A DNA stretch of 64,000 bases. It comes from Natrialba aegyptia DSM 13077. Lineage in GTDB: Archaea; Halobacteriota; Halobacteria; Halobacteriales; Natrialbaceae. The stretch spans positions 218,896 through 282,895 of the forward strand of contig NZ_AOIP01000032.1 in NCBI RefSeq assembly GCF_000337535.1. Reading direction: 5' to 3'. Position numbers and translations under genes: made by a program. This document shows positions 54,200-62,859 of this stretch, one piece after another. Within the stretch, counting starts at the first letter, position 1, and every line of letters begins with the position of its first letter. The notes under the pieces are model-generated. The model had not been told where the DNA came from and did no database searches. It worked only from the letters and a program-made list of their open reading frames with translations.

Positions 54200-55513
54200 T
54201 CAATCGCCCGCCCCCACAGCCGCCGGCGCACGAGTTCGCTCGGTGAACTCGACGATGACTGATAGAGGGTGGTCCACCCGCTCTTCGAGCGCCCGCTCGA
54301 GATCCGATGTCAACGCCGGATACGCGGTGTCGGCGGGGCGTCGCACCACGACCGTCACCTCCGTTTCGTCGCTGACCACGCCGCCGTCCTCGAACTCCGT
54401 TCGAACCTCGGTGAGTTCGAGTTCAGCGTACGAGTCTTCGGCAAGAACTGTCCGGACCTCGTCGTTGACCGCGTTCTGGAACGCCACGTGTTGGGTGAGT
54501 ACCATACCAGCACCACCGAGGACGACGATTCCGACGACGAACATGATCGCGAGCGTCGCGGTTCGATCGCTCGAGACGTTCGCCCGGAGCGAGCCGGGTT
54601 CCCACCCCATCGGCCGGTAGCCGAGATACCAGAAAACGGCGAGTCCGGCGAGGAGAATCGACGTCGCGTTGACCGCGAGCAGGACGAACGCACCGAGAGC
54701 GACGCCGATCTCTCCCCACGCGAGTCCGATACCGACCGCCGACGCGGCCGGGATGAGAGCAACGGCGATCATGACGCCGACCAGCGAGACGGGAATCGCC
54801 GTTGCGAGGCCAAACGCACCCGCAGCCCCGGCACAGATGCCGACGACGAGCGCGAGTAAGCCGGGAGAGATGCGGTTCTGAACCTGCGTGATAGCCGTAA
54901 TATCGATGGTTACCGGAACGATTGCTCCCGTTCGGATCACCCAGGCAAACGCGAAGGCACCGACTATCGCGACGAACAGTCCACGAACAAGCGACAAGAC
55001 GCCATCACCGAACATCTGGCGGTCGTTGAGCACGAGACCGACGGTGCCGGTCAACGCCGCACTCACCTGCGGTGCGATCACCATCGAGCCGACGACGATC
55101 GCGGGCGAATCCAACAGCAGCCCTGCTGTCGCGACGACGGCGCTCAACAGGGTCATCACGTAGTAGGTGACCCGACCCGGCGTCATGTTCAACGCCTTCG
55201 TCCGGATCTCCTCGCGAGAAATACTGTCGTCCTCTTCTTGTCCGCTGACGAACCGATCCTCCAATTCCTCGATCCGCGGCGTCCGCGCGGTTTCAATCGA
55301 CGAGACGATGATGAACTCGTCCTCGATGCCGACCTCCCGAAGCGATGTCAGCACGTGGTCGACGGCCTGCGTCGGCACCGGAAAGGTCACGAGTTCAGCG
55401 TCGGTCCCGTCGCTGCACTCGCTGGTGCGGACGTAATCGAACCCCTCGTCTTCGAGAACGCGGAGTGCGTCGTCTCGTTTCTCCCCCGGGACGAGCACCT
55501 GAAGCAAGCGCAT
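54200..55513 (-). CDS. DUF389 (TIGR00341) membrane protein
   Basis: 437 residues: an N-terminal soluble ACT-like domain (MRLLQVLVPGEKRDDALRVL), about eight central helices including SPAIVVGSMVIAPQVSAALTG and AIPVSLVGVMIAVALIPAASAVG, and a C-terminal extracytoplasmic domain. The family is common in haloarchaea and its transport role is unknown. CATTTTACCGGG lies about 27 bases before the ATG at 55513. Confidence 0.88.
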   Translation of the reverse strand: MRLLQVLVPGEKRDDALRVLEDEGFDYVRTSECSDGTDAELVTFPVPTQAVDHVLTSLREVGIEDEFIIVSSIETARTPRIEELEDRFVSGQEEDDSISREEIRTKALNMTPGRVTYYVMTLLSAVVATAGLLLDSPAIVVGSMVIAPQVSAALTGTVGLVLNDRQMFGDGVLSLVRGLFVAIVGAFAFAWVIRTGAIVPVTIDITAITQVQNRISPGLLALVVGICAGAAGAFGLATAIPVSLVGVMIAVALIPAASAVGIGLAWGEIGVALGAFVLLAVNATSILLAGLAVFWYLGYRPMGWEPGSLRANVSSDRTATLAIMFVVGIVVLGGAGMVLTQHVAFQNAVNDEVRTVLAEDSYAELELTEVRTEFEDGGVVSDETEVTVVVRRPADTAYPALTSDLERALEERVDHPLSVIVEFTERTRAPAAVGAGD

Positions 55514-55741
55514 TCAGCGGGCGTACAGTACTCCCGGTAAAATGGATGCCGATGCGCTCCAGACAGTGAATCCTCCGGTTGCGCTGTGTTCCGAGACGCT
55601 TCAGGCAGTCTCGACGAGTTCACCTGTCCGATCGCTGTGAGGCCGACTCGGCTCACCGCTCGCCACCGTTCGAGGGGTGAGTGAGGGTTGAAGGCGGCGA
55701 GCGGGCGACGAACTTACGGGTCCTTCCGAGAAGTGATGACT

Positions 55742-56029
55742 ATGGCTGCGGATCTCGAGGAGAAGACCGATCGATACGAATCGTTACTCGCGGACGCACT
55801 CGCTGAAGCGACGGTTGCGCCGCGGGAGGGAACGCCGATGGCCGACGCGGCCACGGACTGCTACGGGATGGCCGAGTCGTACCTCGAAGACGGCCGGCAC
55901 TTCCGCGAAAACGACGATCCCGTCAACGCGCTGGCGTCGTTTTCCTACGGCCACGCGTGGCTCGACGCGGGAGCACGCATCGGGCTGTTCGACGTGCCCA
56001 CCGAGGGACACCTGTTTACCGTCGAATAG
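55742..56029 (+). CDS. DUF357 family archaeal protein (95 aa)
   Basis: A helical protein starting MAADLEEKTDRYESLLADAL and containing DCYGMAESYLEDGRHF and ASFSYGHAWLDAG, the conserved centre of DUF357, a small archaeal helical family of unknown function. An ATG at 55736 (MTMAADL) is equally possible; GAACTTACGG is spaced for either. It is convergent with the FAH-family gene. Confidence 0.85.
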   Translation: MAADLEEKTDRYESLLADALAEATVAPREGTPMADAATDCYGMAESYLEDGRHFRENDDPVNALASFSYGHAWLDAGARIGLFDVPTEGHLFTVE

Positions 56030-56044
56030 CGCGCGATCACGCGA

Positions 56045-56782
56045 TCAGGGAATACGGACCGTGTGCTCGAGCGTCCCGACGCCTTCGACCTCGATTTCGA
56101 CCGCGTCGCCGTCCGAGAGCGGGCCGACGCCCTCGGGTGTGCCGGTCGCGATCACGTCGCCGGGTTCGAGCGTGAGGTGGGTCGTGATCTCGGCGATCAG
56201 TTCCGGAATCGGGAAGATGAGTTGGTCGCGCGAGCCGTCCTGTTTCACTTCGCCGTTGACTCGCGACTGCACGCGCGCGTCGTCGGGGACCTCGTCGGGC
56301 GTGGCGAGGACCGGTCCGAGCGGGGCGGACCCGTCGAAGGCCTTCCCGCGAACCCAGTTTTGCTCCTGGCGCTGATCCTCGCGGTTCGACACGTCGTTCA
56401 TGCAGGTGATGCCTTCGACGACATCCATCGCGTCGGCTTGGGAGACGTGGCGACACTGCGTCCCGATGACGACGCCGAGTTCGGCTTCGTAGTCGATCCG
56501 GTCCTTGCCGGCGGGGACGGTGACGGTATCGCCGTGGCCCGCGAGGGCGTTCGGCGGCTTCAAAAAGAGCATCGGGCGGTCCGGCAGGTCGGACCCCATC
56601 TCGTCGGCGTGGTCGGCGTAGTTGCGGCCGATGCAGACGATCTTCGAGGGCTCACACGGCGGGAGCACGTCGATCTCGTCGCTGTCGAGACTGTAGCTTT
56701 CGTTCGCGAAGTGAACGTGGCCGCTCTCGAACTCGCCGCGCCGGACTGCACCGGCCGGGTCGCGGAATCGGACGTATTTCAT
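56045..56782 (-). CDS. Fumarylacetoacetate hydrolase (FAH) family enzyme
   Basis: 245 residues with the FAH metal-binding set: YEAELGVVIG, ITCMNDVSNRE and KAFDGSAPLGP, then GDVIATGTPEGVG. Members hydrolyse or isomerise acylpyruvate-like compounds (for example 2-keto-3-deoxy acids or oxaloacetate) with Mg2+ or Mn2+. The substrate is not predictable; sugar-acid or aromatic degradation are both possible. GTTTTTGCC lies about 27 bases upstream of the ATG at 56782, and a 16-base palindrome at 56842-56857. Confidence 0.9.
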   Translation of the reverse strand: MKYVRFRDPAGAVRRGEFESGHVHFANESYSLDSDEIDVLPPCEPSKIVCIGRNYADHADEMGSDLPDRPMLFLKPPNALAGHGDTVTVPAGKDRIDYEAELGVVIGTQCRHVSQADAMDVVEGITCMNDVSNREDQRQEQNWVRGKAFDGSAPLGPVLATPDEVPDDARVQSRVNGEVKQDGSRDQLIFPIPELIAEITTHLTLEPGDVIATGTPEGVGPLSDGDAVEIEVEGVGTLEHTVRIP

Positions 56783-56841
56783 GGCCGAGGGGTTGTCTCG
56801 GCGGGGCAAAAACGTTGAGGTGGCGGCGGCGCTCGCGACCG

Positions 56842-56857
56842 TGTCTATCGGTAGACA
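56842..56857. promoter_or_regulatory. Palindromic operator candidate upstream of the FAH gene
   Basis: TGTCTA-TCGG-TAGACA, 6-base perfect arms, lies about 60 bases before the FAH start, upstream of its TATA box, a position typical for an activator. Confidence 0.4.
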
Positions 56858-56992
56858 AGAGTACGGTTGCGTTAGTCGGAACCGTCCGCGAAAATCGCGC
56901 GCTGAATACGGCGATGACATTCAGCGGACCGATTTGGCGGAGGATGTATGTCAAACAGGGCGTGGTCGCGGTCCGAACTCGAAGAGGATCCA

Positions 56993-57220
56993 CTATCGAT
57001 TTACGCGTCTCAGCCCCGCCCGGACAGTGACGATCCCCACGAACAGGGCTATCGTGCCGATGACCGTCCACTGCACTGATCGTCCAGTGATCGGTTCGCA
57101 GTCTGCGACGCACAAGAGAGGACCTATCTGGACGATTCCGAGGCCTTGAACCACCCATAAGGTCCCGAGAAGCGCCACGATGGTGCCGAAAATCGTCAAT
57201 AGAGTCGCTTTCGTGTTCAT
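56993..57220 (-). CDS. Two-helix small membrane protein (75 aa)
   Basis: Starts MNTKATLLTIFGTIVALLGTLWVV, a first helix, then a loop with two cysteines (LLCVADCEP) and a second helix ending in VRAGLRRVNR. Its ATG is 3 bases after the stop of the methyltransferase gene, so they form an operon. I do not recognise the family. Confidence 0.75.
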   Translation of the reverse strand: MNTKATLLTIFGTIVALLGTLWVVQGLGIVQIGPLLCVADCEPITGRSVQWTVIGTIALFVGIVTVRAGLRRVNR

Positions 57221-57223
57221 GAT

Positions 57224-57943
57224 TCAGCGTGACTCCTTGAATCCATCAGCAGATGAGATTCGGCTGTCAGTTTCGGTATGGCTCACCGGCGTGGCAGTTC
57301 CGCGCACGAAGGGCCTGGACGGACTGACACCGAGACGCAGCGTTTCGATTTCGTCGAGAGCGAAGGGGCCCGCTGCGATCCAGTCGTCCGTTCGACGGTT
57401 CAGATGACAGCCGTTGTCGATCCGTTTCCAGAGCGGTGTCACCACGTCCTGGACGTAGCCGCGCAGCCCGTCCGACCGGACGTGTTCGAGAAAGCGGAAC
57501 TCGCCGTTCGGCTTCACGACGCGGTGGACTTCCTCGAGGGCCAGCAACGGGTCCTGTACCGTACAGAACACCGCGGCGGCGATGACCACGTCGAACGTAT
57601 CGTCCGCATAGGGGAGGGATTCAGCCCGTCCTGATTGCAGGTGTATGTCCAGATCGTGGGCGGCGGCCGTTTGCTTCGCCTGCCTCCGTCTGTTGGGATC
57701 CGGTTCGAGTGCGTGCAGGCGGAGTGCCGGCTCACGCTTGACTGCCGTTTGCAGGTACGGGACCATCGCACCGCTCCCCGCGCCGAGATCCAGTATCACC
57801 CCGTCGAGTTCGCGCGCGAGATACCGCCGATGCTCGGCAAGGGCAAACCGCTCGGAGAGCGCGGCGACGATCGGATGACCGGGAGTTGGCGGTTTCGATT
57901 CCGTCCGGTCCGTGTCGGGTTTTTCAACTGTTCTGCTCGGCAT
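57224..57943 (-). CDS. Class I SAM-dependent methyltransferase
   Basis: 239 residues with motif I LDLGAGSGAMVPYL, acidic motif II LHALEPDPNRRRQA, and FDVVIAAAVFCTVQDPLLALEEVHRVVKPNGEF split across the usual positions; the C-terminal part (VVTPLWKRIDNGCHLNR) resembles METTL7-like small-molecule or thiol methyltransferases. The substrate is unknown. An in-frame GTG at 57973 is near the predicted transcription start (TATA CTTAAAC, 58003-58009) and may be the true start; the ATG at 57943 is the conservative choice. Confidence 0.85.
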   Translation of the reverse strand: MPSRTVEKPDTDRTESKPPTPGHPIVAALSERFALAEHRRYLARELDGVILDLGAGSGAMVPYLQTAVKREPALRLHALEPDPNRRRQAKQTAAAHDLDIHLQSGRAESLPYADDTFDVVIAAAVFCTVQDPLLALEEVHRVVKPNGEFRFLEHVRSDGLRGYVQDVVTPLWKRIDNGCHLNRRTDDWIAAGPFALDEIETLRLGVSPSRPFVRGTATPVSHTETDSRISSADGFKESR

Positions 57944-58002
57944 GGGTTGATGAGAGAGACGGTCCACCGACACATGCGAATAGCGCCGTACATCTGAGGC
58001 GG

Positions 58003-58019
58003 GTTTAAGTATGTATACT
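58003..58019 (-). promoter_or_regulatory. Methyltransferase promoter overlapped by AGTAT-GT-ATACT
   Basis: TATA CTTAAAC (58003-58009, minus strand) is overlapped by the inverted repeat AGTAT/ATACT at 58008-58019, between the divergent methyltransferase and Bat-type regulator genes. A regulator bound here would interfere with transcription of the methyltransferase operon. Confidence 0.4.
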
Positions 58020-58140
58020 GCGTACTCTCCTTTGATGCGGCACCGGCTGCGACAGACGAAGCCCGATCGACTCGTTACCCGACGGAGCGACTGAACGGGG
58101 TTGTCCTGAGCACGCTGGCCACAACGAACGGATCGATGGT

Positions 58141-58782
58141 ATGAGATATATTACGATCGTCATTCCTCGGATCGACGATGAACGCTGTTCTAACGGCGAG
58201 CGCGCTTCCGATCACGCAGTAACGGGTGACGCGATTCACTACATCAACCTCTTGGATGACGGAACCGGCGTCGGACTGTACCAACTCCGTGGTGACTTCG
58301 AACGGAACGCGGACGCATTGGAGGCGAGTCCGGACGTGCTGGCTTGCGAAACGTCCGAGGCGTCGGACGGACTCGTCTACCTCCATTTTCGAGCGACTGC
58401 TCTCATGACCGACCTCCTCGGTATCTTCCGACAGTACGAGATCGTCGTGGACTGGCCGATGGAATACACCGACCAGGGCGGACTTCGAATAACCATGCTC
58501 GGAGCGGACGAGAAGATCCGAGAGGCGATCGCAGAAATCCCCGACGGAGTTCAGATCACGCTCGAAGGGATCGGCGAGTATCACCCGGATATGCACCGGC
58601 TCGCGTCGCTGCTAACGGAACGCCAGCAAGAACTGCTGGAACTCGCGATCGACGAGGGCTATTACGAGATGCCGCGGCGTGCGACCCTCCGCGACCTCGC
58701 GGATCGAGAGAATATCTCCGTGGGAACGGTTGGCGAGCATCTTCGGAAAATCGAAACGAAAGTGATTACGGAACTCGTCTGA
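58141..58782 (+). CDS. Bacterio-opsin activator-type HTH regulator
   Basis: 213 residues: an N-terminal sensing domain (about 1-150) typical of Bat-like HTH_10 proteins and a C-terminal HTH_10 domain (LTERQQELLELAIDEGYYEMPRR, then RDLADRENISVGTVGEHLRKIE), ending KVITEL. Such regulators control nearby haloarchaeal genes; the divergent methyltransferase/membrane protein operon is the obvious candidate target. The ligand is unknown. Confidence 0.88.
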   Translation: MRYITIVIPRIDDERCSNGERASDHAVTGDAIHYINLLDDGTGVGLYQLRGDFERNADALEASPDVLACETSEASDGLVYLHFRATALMTDLLGIFRQYEIVVDWPMEYTDQGGLRITMLGADEKIREAIAEIPDGVQITLEGIGEYHPDMHRLASLLTERQQELLELAIDEGYYEMPRRATLRDLADRENISVGTVGEHLRKIETKVITELV

Positions 58783-59000
58783 CACCGATCTCGGTCAACG
58801 AGACAGTCATCTCAACACATCCGCCTCGATACGGCTGGAAAAGCCTCTCGACGCGGAGAATCGGTCCGGATTCGGACGCGGAGAACTCGAAGTACCGACC
58901 GCCACGAACCGAGTCGACTCCGATAAACGCGAGTGACGTTCCGCCGCCGATAGCACCGAGACTACGGGTGCTACACCCTTCATCGTGGGAGTGCTCTCGC

Positions 59001-59849
59001 TCACACGTACGCAGCGAGTTCAGCGGAGGCCTCGCGGGCGGCCCGGTCGGGGTCGTCGGGATGGGTGTAGAGTTCGAGCGTCGCGAAGCCGTCGTAGCCG
59101 ATGTCGTCGAGCGCGTCGAAGATGGCGCGAAAGTCGAGGTCGCCCTCGCCCGGAATCCGGTGATAGTGTTTGCCGCGACGGCCGCCGACGATGTCCTCCA
59201 GGTGGATGCCGGTGATCGCGCCGGCGCTGCGGCGAATGCTTTCGGTCGGGTCTTCGCCGTAGACGGCGGCGTGGCCGAGGTCGAGGTTGACGCCGAGCCC
59301 GTCGCGGTCGAGATCGTCGATCAGCGCGAGGGTTTCGTCGGTGTTTTCGATCAAGAGTTCGGGCTCGAACTCGATACCCACGTCGATTCCCATCGGTTCG
59401 GCGTAGTCGAGGATCTCGTGCAGCGACTCGTGAAGGTACTCGCGGGCTTCCTCGGGCGGGGTTCCCGGAAGCGGTCGTCCGGTCGCGAGACAGACCGCGG
59501 GCGCGTCGACCGCGTCGGCCAGGTCGATGGCGCGCTTCGTGTAGTCGATGCGCCACTCGCGAGCGTCCGCGTCGGCCCGGATGACGCTCGGCTCGAAGAA
59601 CGACGACGGCGGGGCATCGTCGTAGTACCCCGTCGCCGTGTTCGCGTTGATGTTCGACACCGCGAGTTCAGTTTCGTCGAGTGTATCACGGAGGTCGATC
59701 CGGGCCGCGTCGCTGAACTCGGGGAAGTACGCGTGGGGTTCGTCGCCGAGGAGTTCGACGCCGGCGTAGTCGTGGTCTGCGATGTGGCGGATCGCGTCGG
59801 ACAGCGAGTAGTGCGTGTAGGCGTTCGTCGAGAAGGCGAGGTCGACCAT
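59001..59849 (-). CDS. Xylose isomerase-like TIM-barrel protein, second copy (EboE-like)
   Basis: 282 residues, sugar phosphate isomerase/epimerase superfamily. It starts MVDLAFSTNAYTHYSLSDAI and carries metal-ligand-like positions in GIEFEPELLIE, NLDLGHAAV, GIHLEDIVG and ATLELYTHPDDP. It is clearly paralogous to the protein at 60924-61754 (shared FSTNA, YAGVE/YDGVE, LLGDEPH/LLDEPH and ELYTHP/ELYPYE positions). It has its own promoter (CCTTAGTAACC, about 27 bases upstream) and lies 107 bases after the UbiA-like gene. The substrate is unknown. Confidence 0.85.
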   Translation of the reverse strand: MVDLAFSTNAYTHYSLSDAIRHIADHDYAGVELLGDEPHAYFPEFSDAARIDLRDTLDETELAVSNINANTATGYYDDAPPSSFFEPSVIRADADAREWRIDYTKRAIDLADAVDAPAVCLATGRPLPGTPPEEAREYLHESLHEILDYAEPMGIDVGIEFEPELLIENTDETLALIDDLDRDGLGVNLDLGHAAVYGEDPTESIRRSAGAITGIHLEDIVGGRRGKHYHRIPGEGDLDFRAIFDALDDIGYDGFATLELYTHPDDPDRAAREASAELAAYV

Positions 59850-59956
59850 GGGCGGGGTACACCGATGGGTTACTAAGGGGTTTGTGCGGGGTGTGCAGGG
59901 ATGGTATGACGGGGAACGAGTCGAGGGTGGCCAGGGTGGAATTGCGAGATTACGTG

Positions 59957-60922
59957 TCACGTGACATCGAACACGCGCGCGAGGCCGACCGCCGGGACGA
60001 GAAACGCGCCGGCGAGGAGTCCCCAGCCGAGTCCGGCCACGGTGGCGAAGGCCGCGTCGAGGAGGACGAGCCCGAGCACGCAGGCACCGACCGCGGGGCC
60101 GACGGTCGCCGGAACGGGATCCGCGTAGGCGGCGCGAAGCGGGCGGCCGACCCACCAGCAGAAGGCGACGGCGAAGGCGACGGCCGCCGCGGTTTCGAGC
60201 GGCGGCGGCCGAACGGCGACGAGAAGTCGGACGAGAACCGCGAGCGCCGCGAGCGCGCCCGCGGCGGCGACGACGACCGCGTCCCTGTTCCCACCCTCGG
60301 TCTCGCGCGCCGCCATGAACGTTACGGCGGCGATGTAGGCGACGACGACCGCCGGGACGGCGAGCAGCGTCGGCCCGAGTTCAGTCAGACCCGGGTCGCC
60401 CGCCCCAGCGGTCGCTCCGGTGACGCCGAGGAGGACGTTCAGCCCGCGAGTCGTCCCCATCGCGAGAAAGCCCGCAGCCGTGCCCTTGAGCGCGCCGTCG
60501 TAGAGAACGATCGCACCGGCGAGCGCAGCGGCGACGGCCGCGGCCGTGGCCCCGGCGACGCCGAACGCGACGGCGACGGCCACGACCAGGAGTGCGGCAC
60601 CGAATCCGAACGCGCTCCGGCGGGAGATGCGGCCGGACGGGATCGGGCGCTCGGGGCGCTCGCGGGCGTCGATCGGCGCGTCGAACGCATCGTTGAGCGT
60701 CGTCCCGGCGGCGTATAGCAGGACGGAGACGACGGCGAGGCCCGCGCCGGTTGGAATTGCGAGTTCAGCACCGGCGACCGAGGCGAGTGCCGCGCCGAGG
60801 ACGACATCGGACGGAGCGGTAAAGAGGTTCGGAACGCGAACCAGTTCGGCGATATCGGCGAGGGTCGGGCGGAGCGAGCGGTCGCGCGCGTCGTCGTTGC
60901 AATCGACGCCGCCGCCGACCAC
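59957..60922 (-). CDS. UbiA-like membrane prenyltransferase family protein (EboC-like)
   Basis: 321 residues, about nine helices. The first Asp-rich motif is present: NDAFDAPID (77-85). The second UbiA motif (normally DxxxD) is replaced by RETEGG in TFMAARETEGG, and a TRGLNVLLG segment follows helix 5, both features I associate with EboC-type rather than classical UbiA proteins. It starts with GTG at 60922, one base after the stop of the upstream TIM-barrel gene, so they are one operon. A role in lipid- or prenyl-linked small-molecule handling is inferred. Confidence 0.85.
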   Translation of the reverse strand: MVGGGVDCNDDARDRSLRPTLADIAELVRVPNLFTAPSDVVLGAALASVAGAELAIPTGAGLAVVSVLLYAAGTTLNDAFDAPIDARERPERPIPSGRISRRSAFGFGAALLVVAVAVAFGVAGATAAAVAAALAGAIVLYDGALKGTAAGFLAMGTTRGLNVLLGVTGATAGAGDPGLTELGPTLLAVPAVVVAYIAAVTFMAARETEGGNRDAVVVAAAGALAALAVLVRLLVAVRPPPLETAAAVAFAVAFCWWVGRPLRAAYADPVPATVGPAVGACVLGLVLLDAAFATVAGLGWGLLAGAFLVPAVGLARVFDVT

Positions 60923-60923
60923 C

Positions 60924-61754
60924 CTACGCCCACCCGCGTTCCTCGAGGTACGCCATCGCCCCGCGGGCGGTCTCGACCGGCGTCTCCTCGTAGGGATAGA
61001 GTTCGATCGTGACGAAGCCGTCGTAGCCGCGGTCGTCGAGTTCGCCGAGGAACCCGTCGATGTCCATCGACCCCTCGCCGAGTTGGGTGTGTTCGTGCCG
61101 GCGGTCCGCGGGAATGTCCTCCAGGTGGTAGTGAGTCGTGAACTCGTCGAGGTCCGCGACCAGCGCGGTGGGGTCCTCGCCGACGCAGTAGAGGTGCCCG
61201 GCGTCGAAGTTACACCGGACGCGCTCCGAGTCGATGCGCGCGACCAGGTCGAAGAACTCGTCGGACGTTTCGATCAGGAGGTCGGGTTCGGGTTCGACCA
61301 TGACGTCGACGCCGACTGCCTCGGCGCGCTCCGCGACCTCGCGGAGGCCGTCGACGAACGTGTCCGTGGCCCACTCGCGGGATTTCCCCTCGGGAATCGG
61401 GCCGCCGGGTTCGATCGAAATGTGGGGCGCGCCGAGGTCGGCGGCGGTATCGAGCGCCGCGAGGGTGTAGTCGATCCGCTCGCGGCGGTAGTCCGCGTCG
61501 GGTTCGATAAACGAGGGGTGGTGAAAGTCCTCGATCGCCGTCAGCATGAACGCGTTCGCGTTGCTGATGGCGATGTCGTTGTCGTCGAGGACGGTGCGGA
61601 CGCGTGCGACCTCCTCTTCGGTCGCGTTCGGCGGGTAGAGGTGAGGCTCGTCGAGCAAGATTTCGACGCCATCGTAGCCCGCGGCGGCGAGTTCTTCGAT
61701 CGCGTCCTCGAGTTGGTACTCCCTGAAGGCGTTGGTGGAGAAGCCAAACTGCAT
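60924..61754 (-). CDS. Xylose isomerase-like TIM-barrel protein, operon copy (EboE-like)
   Basis: 276 residues, starting MQFGFSTNAFREYQLEDAIEEL. Likely metal ligands occur in MVEPEPDLLIE, NFDAGHLYC, HYHLEDIP and VTIELYPYEE. The superfamily isomerises or epimerises sugars and inositol derivatives. It is sandwiched in a tight operon: its ATG is 3 bases after the TatD-like stop and its stop is 1 base before the UbiA-like GTG. The paralogue at 59001-59849 follows downstream. Confidence 0.87.
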   Translation of the reverse strand: MQFGFSTNAFREYQLEDAIEELAAAGYDGVEILLDEPHLYPPNATEEEVARVRTVLDDNDIAISNANAFMLTAIEDFHHPSFIEPDADYRRERIDYTLAALDTAADLGAPHISIEPGGPIPEGKSREWATDTFVDGLREVAERAEAVGVDVMVEPEPDLLIETSDEFFDLVARIDSERVRCNFDAGHLYCVGEDPTALVADLDEFTTHYHLEDIPADRRHEHTQLGEGSMDIDGFLGELDDRGYDGFVTIELYPYEETPVETARGAMAYLEERGWA

Positions 61755-61757
61755 GGG

Positions 61758-62558
61758 TCAGGCCTCGTACTCGAAGTTCGGCGACTGCTCGAAGAACTCG
61801 TAGGGGTTCTCGAAGACGACTTTGCGGACCTCCTCGCGGTCCCATCCCCGGTCGATCATCTCGTCGCGGGCCTTGGGAACCGCGAGCGGGTCCGACGGGT
61901 CCCAGTCGGCGGCGCTGTTGAAGATCATGTTGTCGGTGCCGTACTCCTCCAGGAGGTCGATCGCCGCATCGGCCTCGATCTTGCCGGGGTAGAGGGTAAA
62001 GCCGATCCAGCAGTCGGTCCGCGCGGAGATATCGATCGTGTGCTCCGTGTTGTGGTCGATGATGATCCGGTCCTGGGTGACGCCCATCTCTTCGATGATC
62101 TCGACGATGCGCTCGGTACCGGCCGGCTTGTCGGTGTGGGGGGTGTGGACGATGACGGGGAGGTCGCGGTTCTCGGCGATCTCGAGTTGTTCGCGGAAGG
62201 CCCACTCCTCGTCGTCGGTCACCTGGTCGAAGCCGATCTCGCCGACGCCGACGACGGGGTCGCGATCCAAGTACTCGGGGATGCGCTCGAGGACCTCCTC
62301 GGCCATGTCCCGATAGTTCGCCTCCTTCGGTTCGAGTCCGATCGTGACGTAGTGGTCCACGTTCGCCGTCCGCTCGGCGCGATCGGTCTCGTGCCCGATG
62401 ATCTGTTCGAAGTAATCGAAAAACGCACCCGCGTGATGCTTGTCCTGCCCGCTCCAGAACGCCGGCTCGATGCAGCACTCGATGCCGGCGCGACGCGCCC
62501 GTTTGTAGTCGTCCGCGGCGCGTGACACCATGTGCATGTGCGGGTCGATAATGCGCAT
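61758..62558 (-). CDS. TatD family metal-dependent hydrolase (EboB-like)
   Basis: 266 residues with the TatD/amidohydrolase metal set: DPHMHM (5-10), GEIGFD, VHTPH, IDHNTEH and a late Asp in SAADWDP. TatD proteins are nucleases or hydrolases; members in Ebo clusters act on unknown metabolites. It is the first gene of the operon, divergent from the inositol-3-phosphate synthase gene with a 301-base spacer. CCCAAAAGCG about 27 bases upstream is a weak TATA candidate. Confidence 0.88.
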   Translation of the reverse strand: MRIIDPHMHMVSRAADDYKRARRAGIECCIEPAFWSGQDKHHAGAFFDYFEQIIGHETDRAERTANVDHYVTIGLEPKEANYRDMAEEVLERIPEYLDRDPVVGVGEIGFDQVTDDEEWAFREQLEIAENRDLPVIVHTPHTDKPAGTERIVEIIEEMGVTQDRIIIDHNTEHTIDISARTDCWIGFTLYPGKIEADAAIDLLEEYGTDNMIFNSAADWDPSDPLAVPKARDEMIDRGWDREEVRKVVFENPYEFFEQSPNFEYEA

Positions 62559-62859
62559 AACCGCAGTACGGCGATGACTCGCTTTTGGGATGTCGGTCGT
62601 TCACACGAGCAACCTCCCGTTGTCCCTGAATGACGGTGGCGCGACTCGCGGGGAATATCGTGTTACGAACGCTCAATACGGGTTTACGCGTGCTACGCCG
62701 GGCATAACAAAAGCCGTGCCGAACGGAGGGCTTCCGGATGACCGACCACTCCCGGTCGCCGTCGACGAACTCGCGACCGATCGCGCGACGATCGCCGCGG
62801 ACCGCTGGAGAACTCGACAGAACGAATCGTGCCCGACCGTCGACCCTCGGCGGGGCCAA
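62559..62859. other. Divergent spacer with a coupled leader ORF before the inositol-3-phosphate synthase gene
   Basis: On the plus strand a 41-codon frame (ATG 62738, GGAGGG 8 bases before it) ends in TGA at 62861-62863, overlapping the synthase ATG (ATGA). Its Ser/Arg/Pro-rich product is not typical of haloarchaeal proteins. The synthase frame is itself open back to 62590. Possible TATA elements are GGGTTTACGC (62677-62686) and GCATAACAAAAG (62702-62713). Either a leader peptide or an extended synthase N-terminus is possible. Confidence 0.4.

Noticed and set aside
54423-54719. Arg-rich frames within the DUF389 gene
   Set aside because: Antisense or alternate-frame shadows of a membrane protein gene.
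55541-55639. 32-codon frame before the DUF357 gene
   Set aside because: Too short, no motif and no promoter.
60546-62525. 659-codon plus-strand frame opposite the Ebo-like operon
   Set aside because: It runs antisense across three recognisable genes with tight operon spacing; composition is shadow-like.
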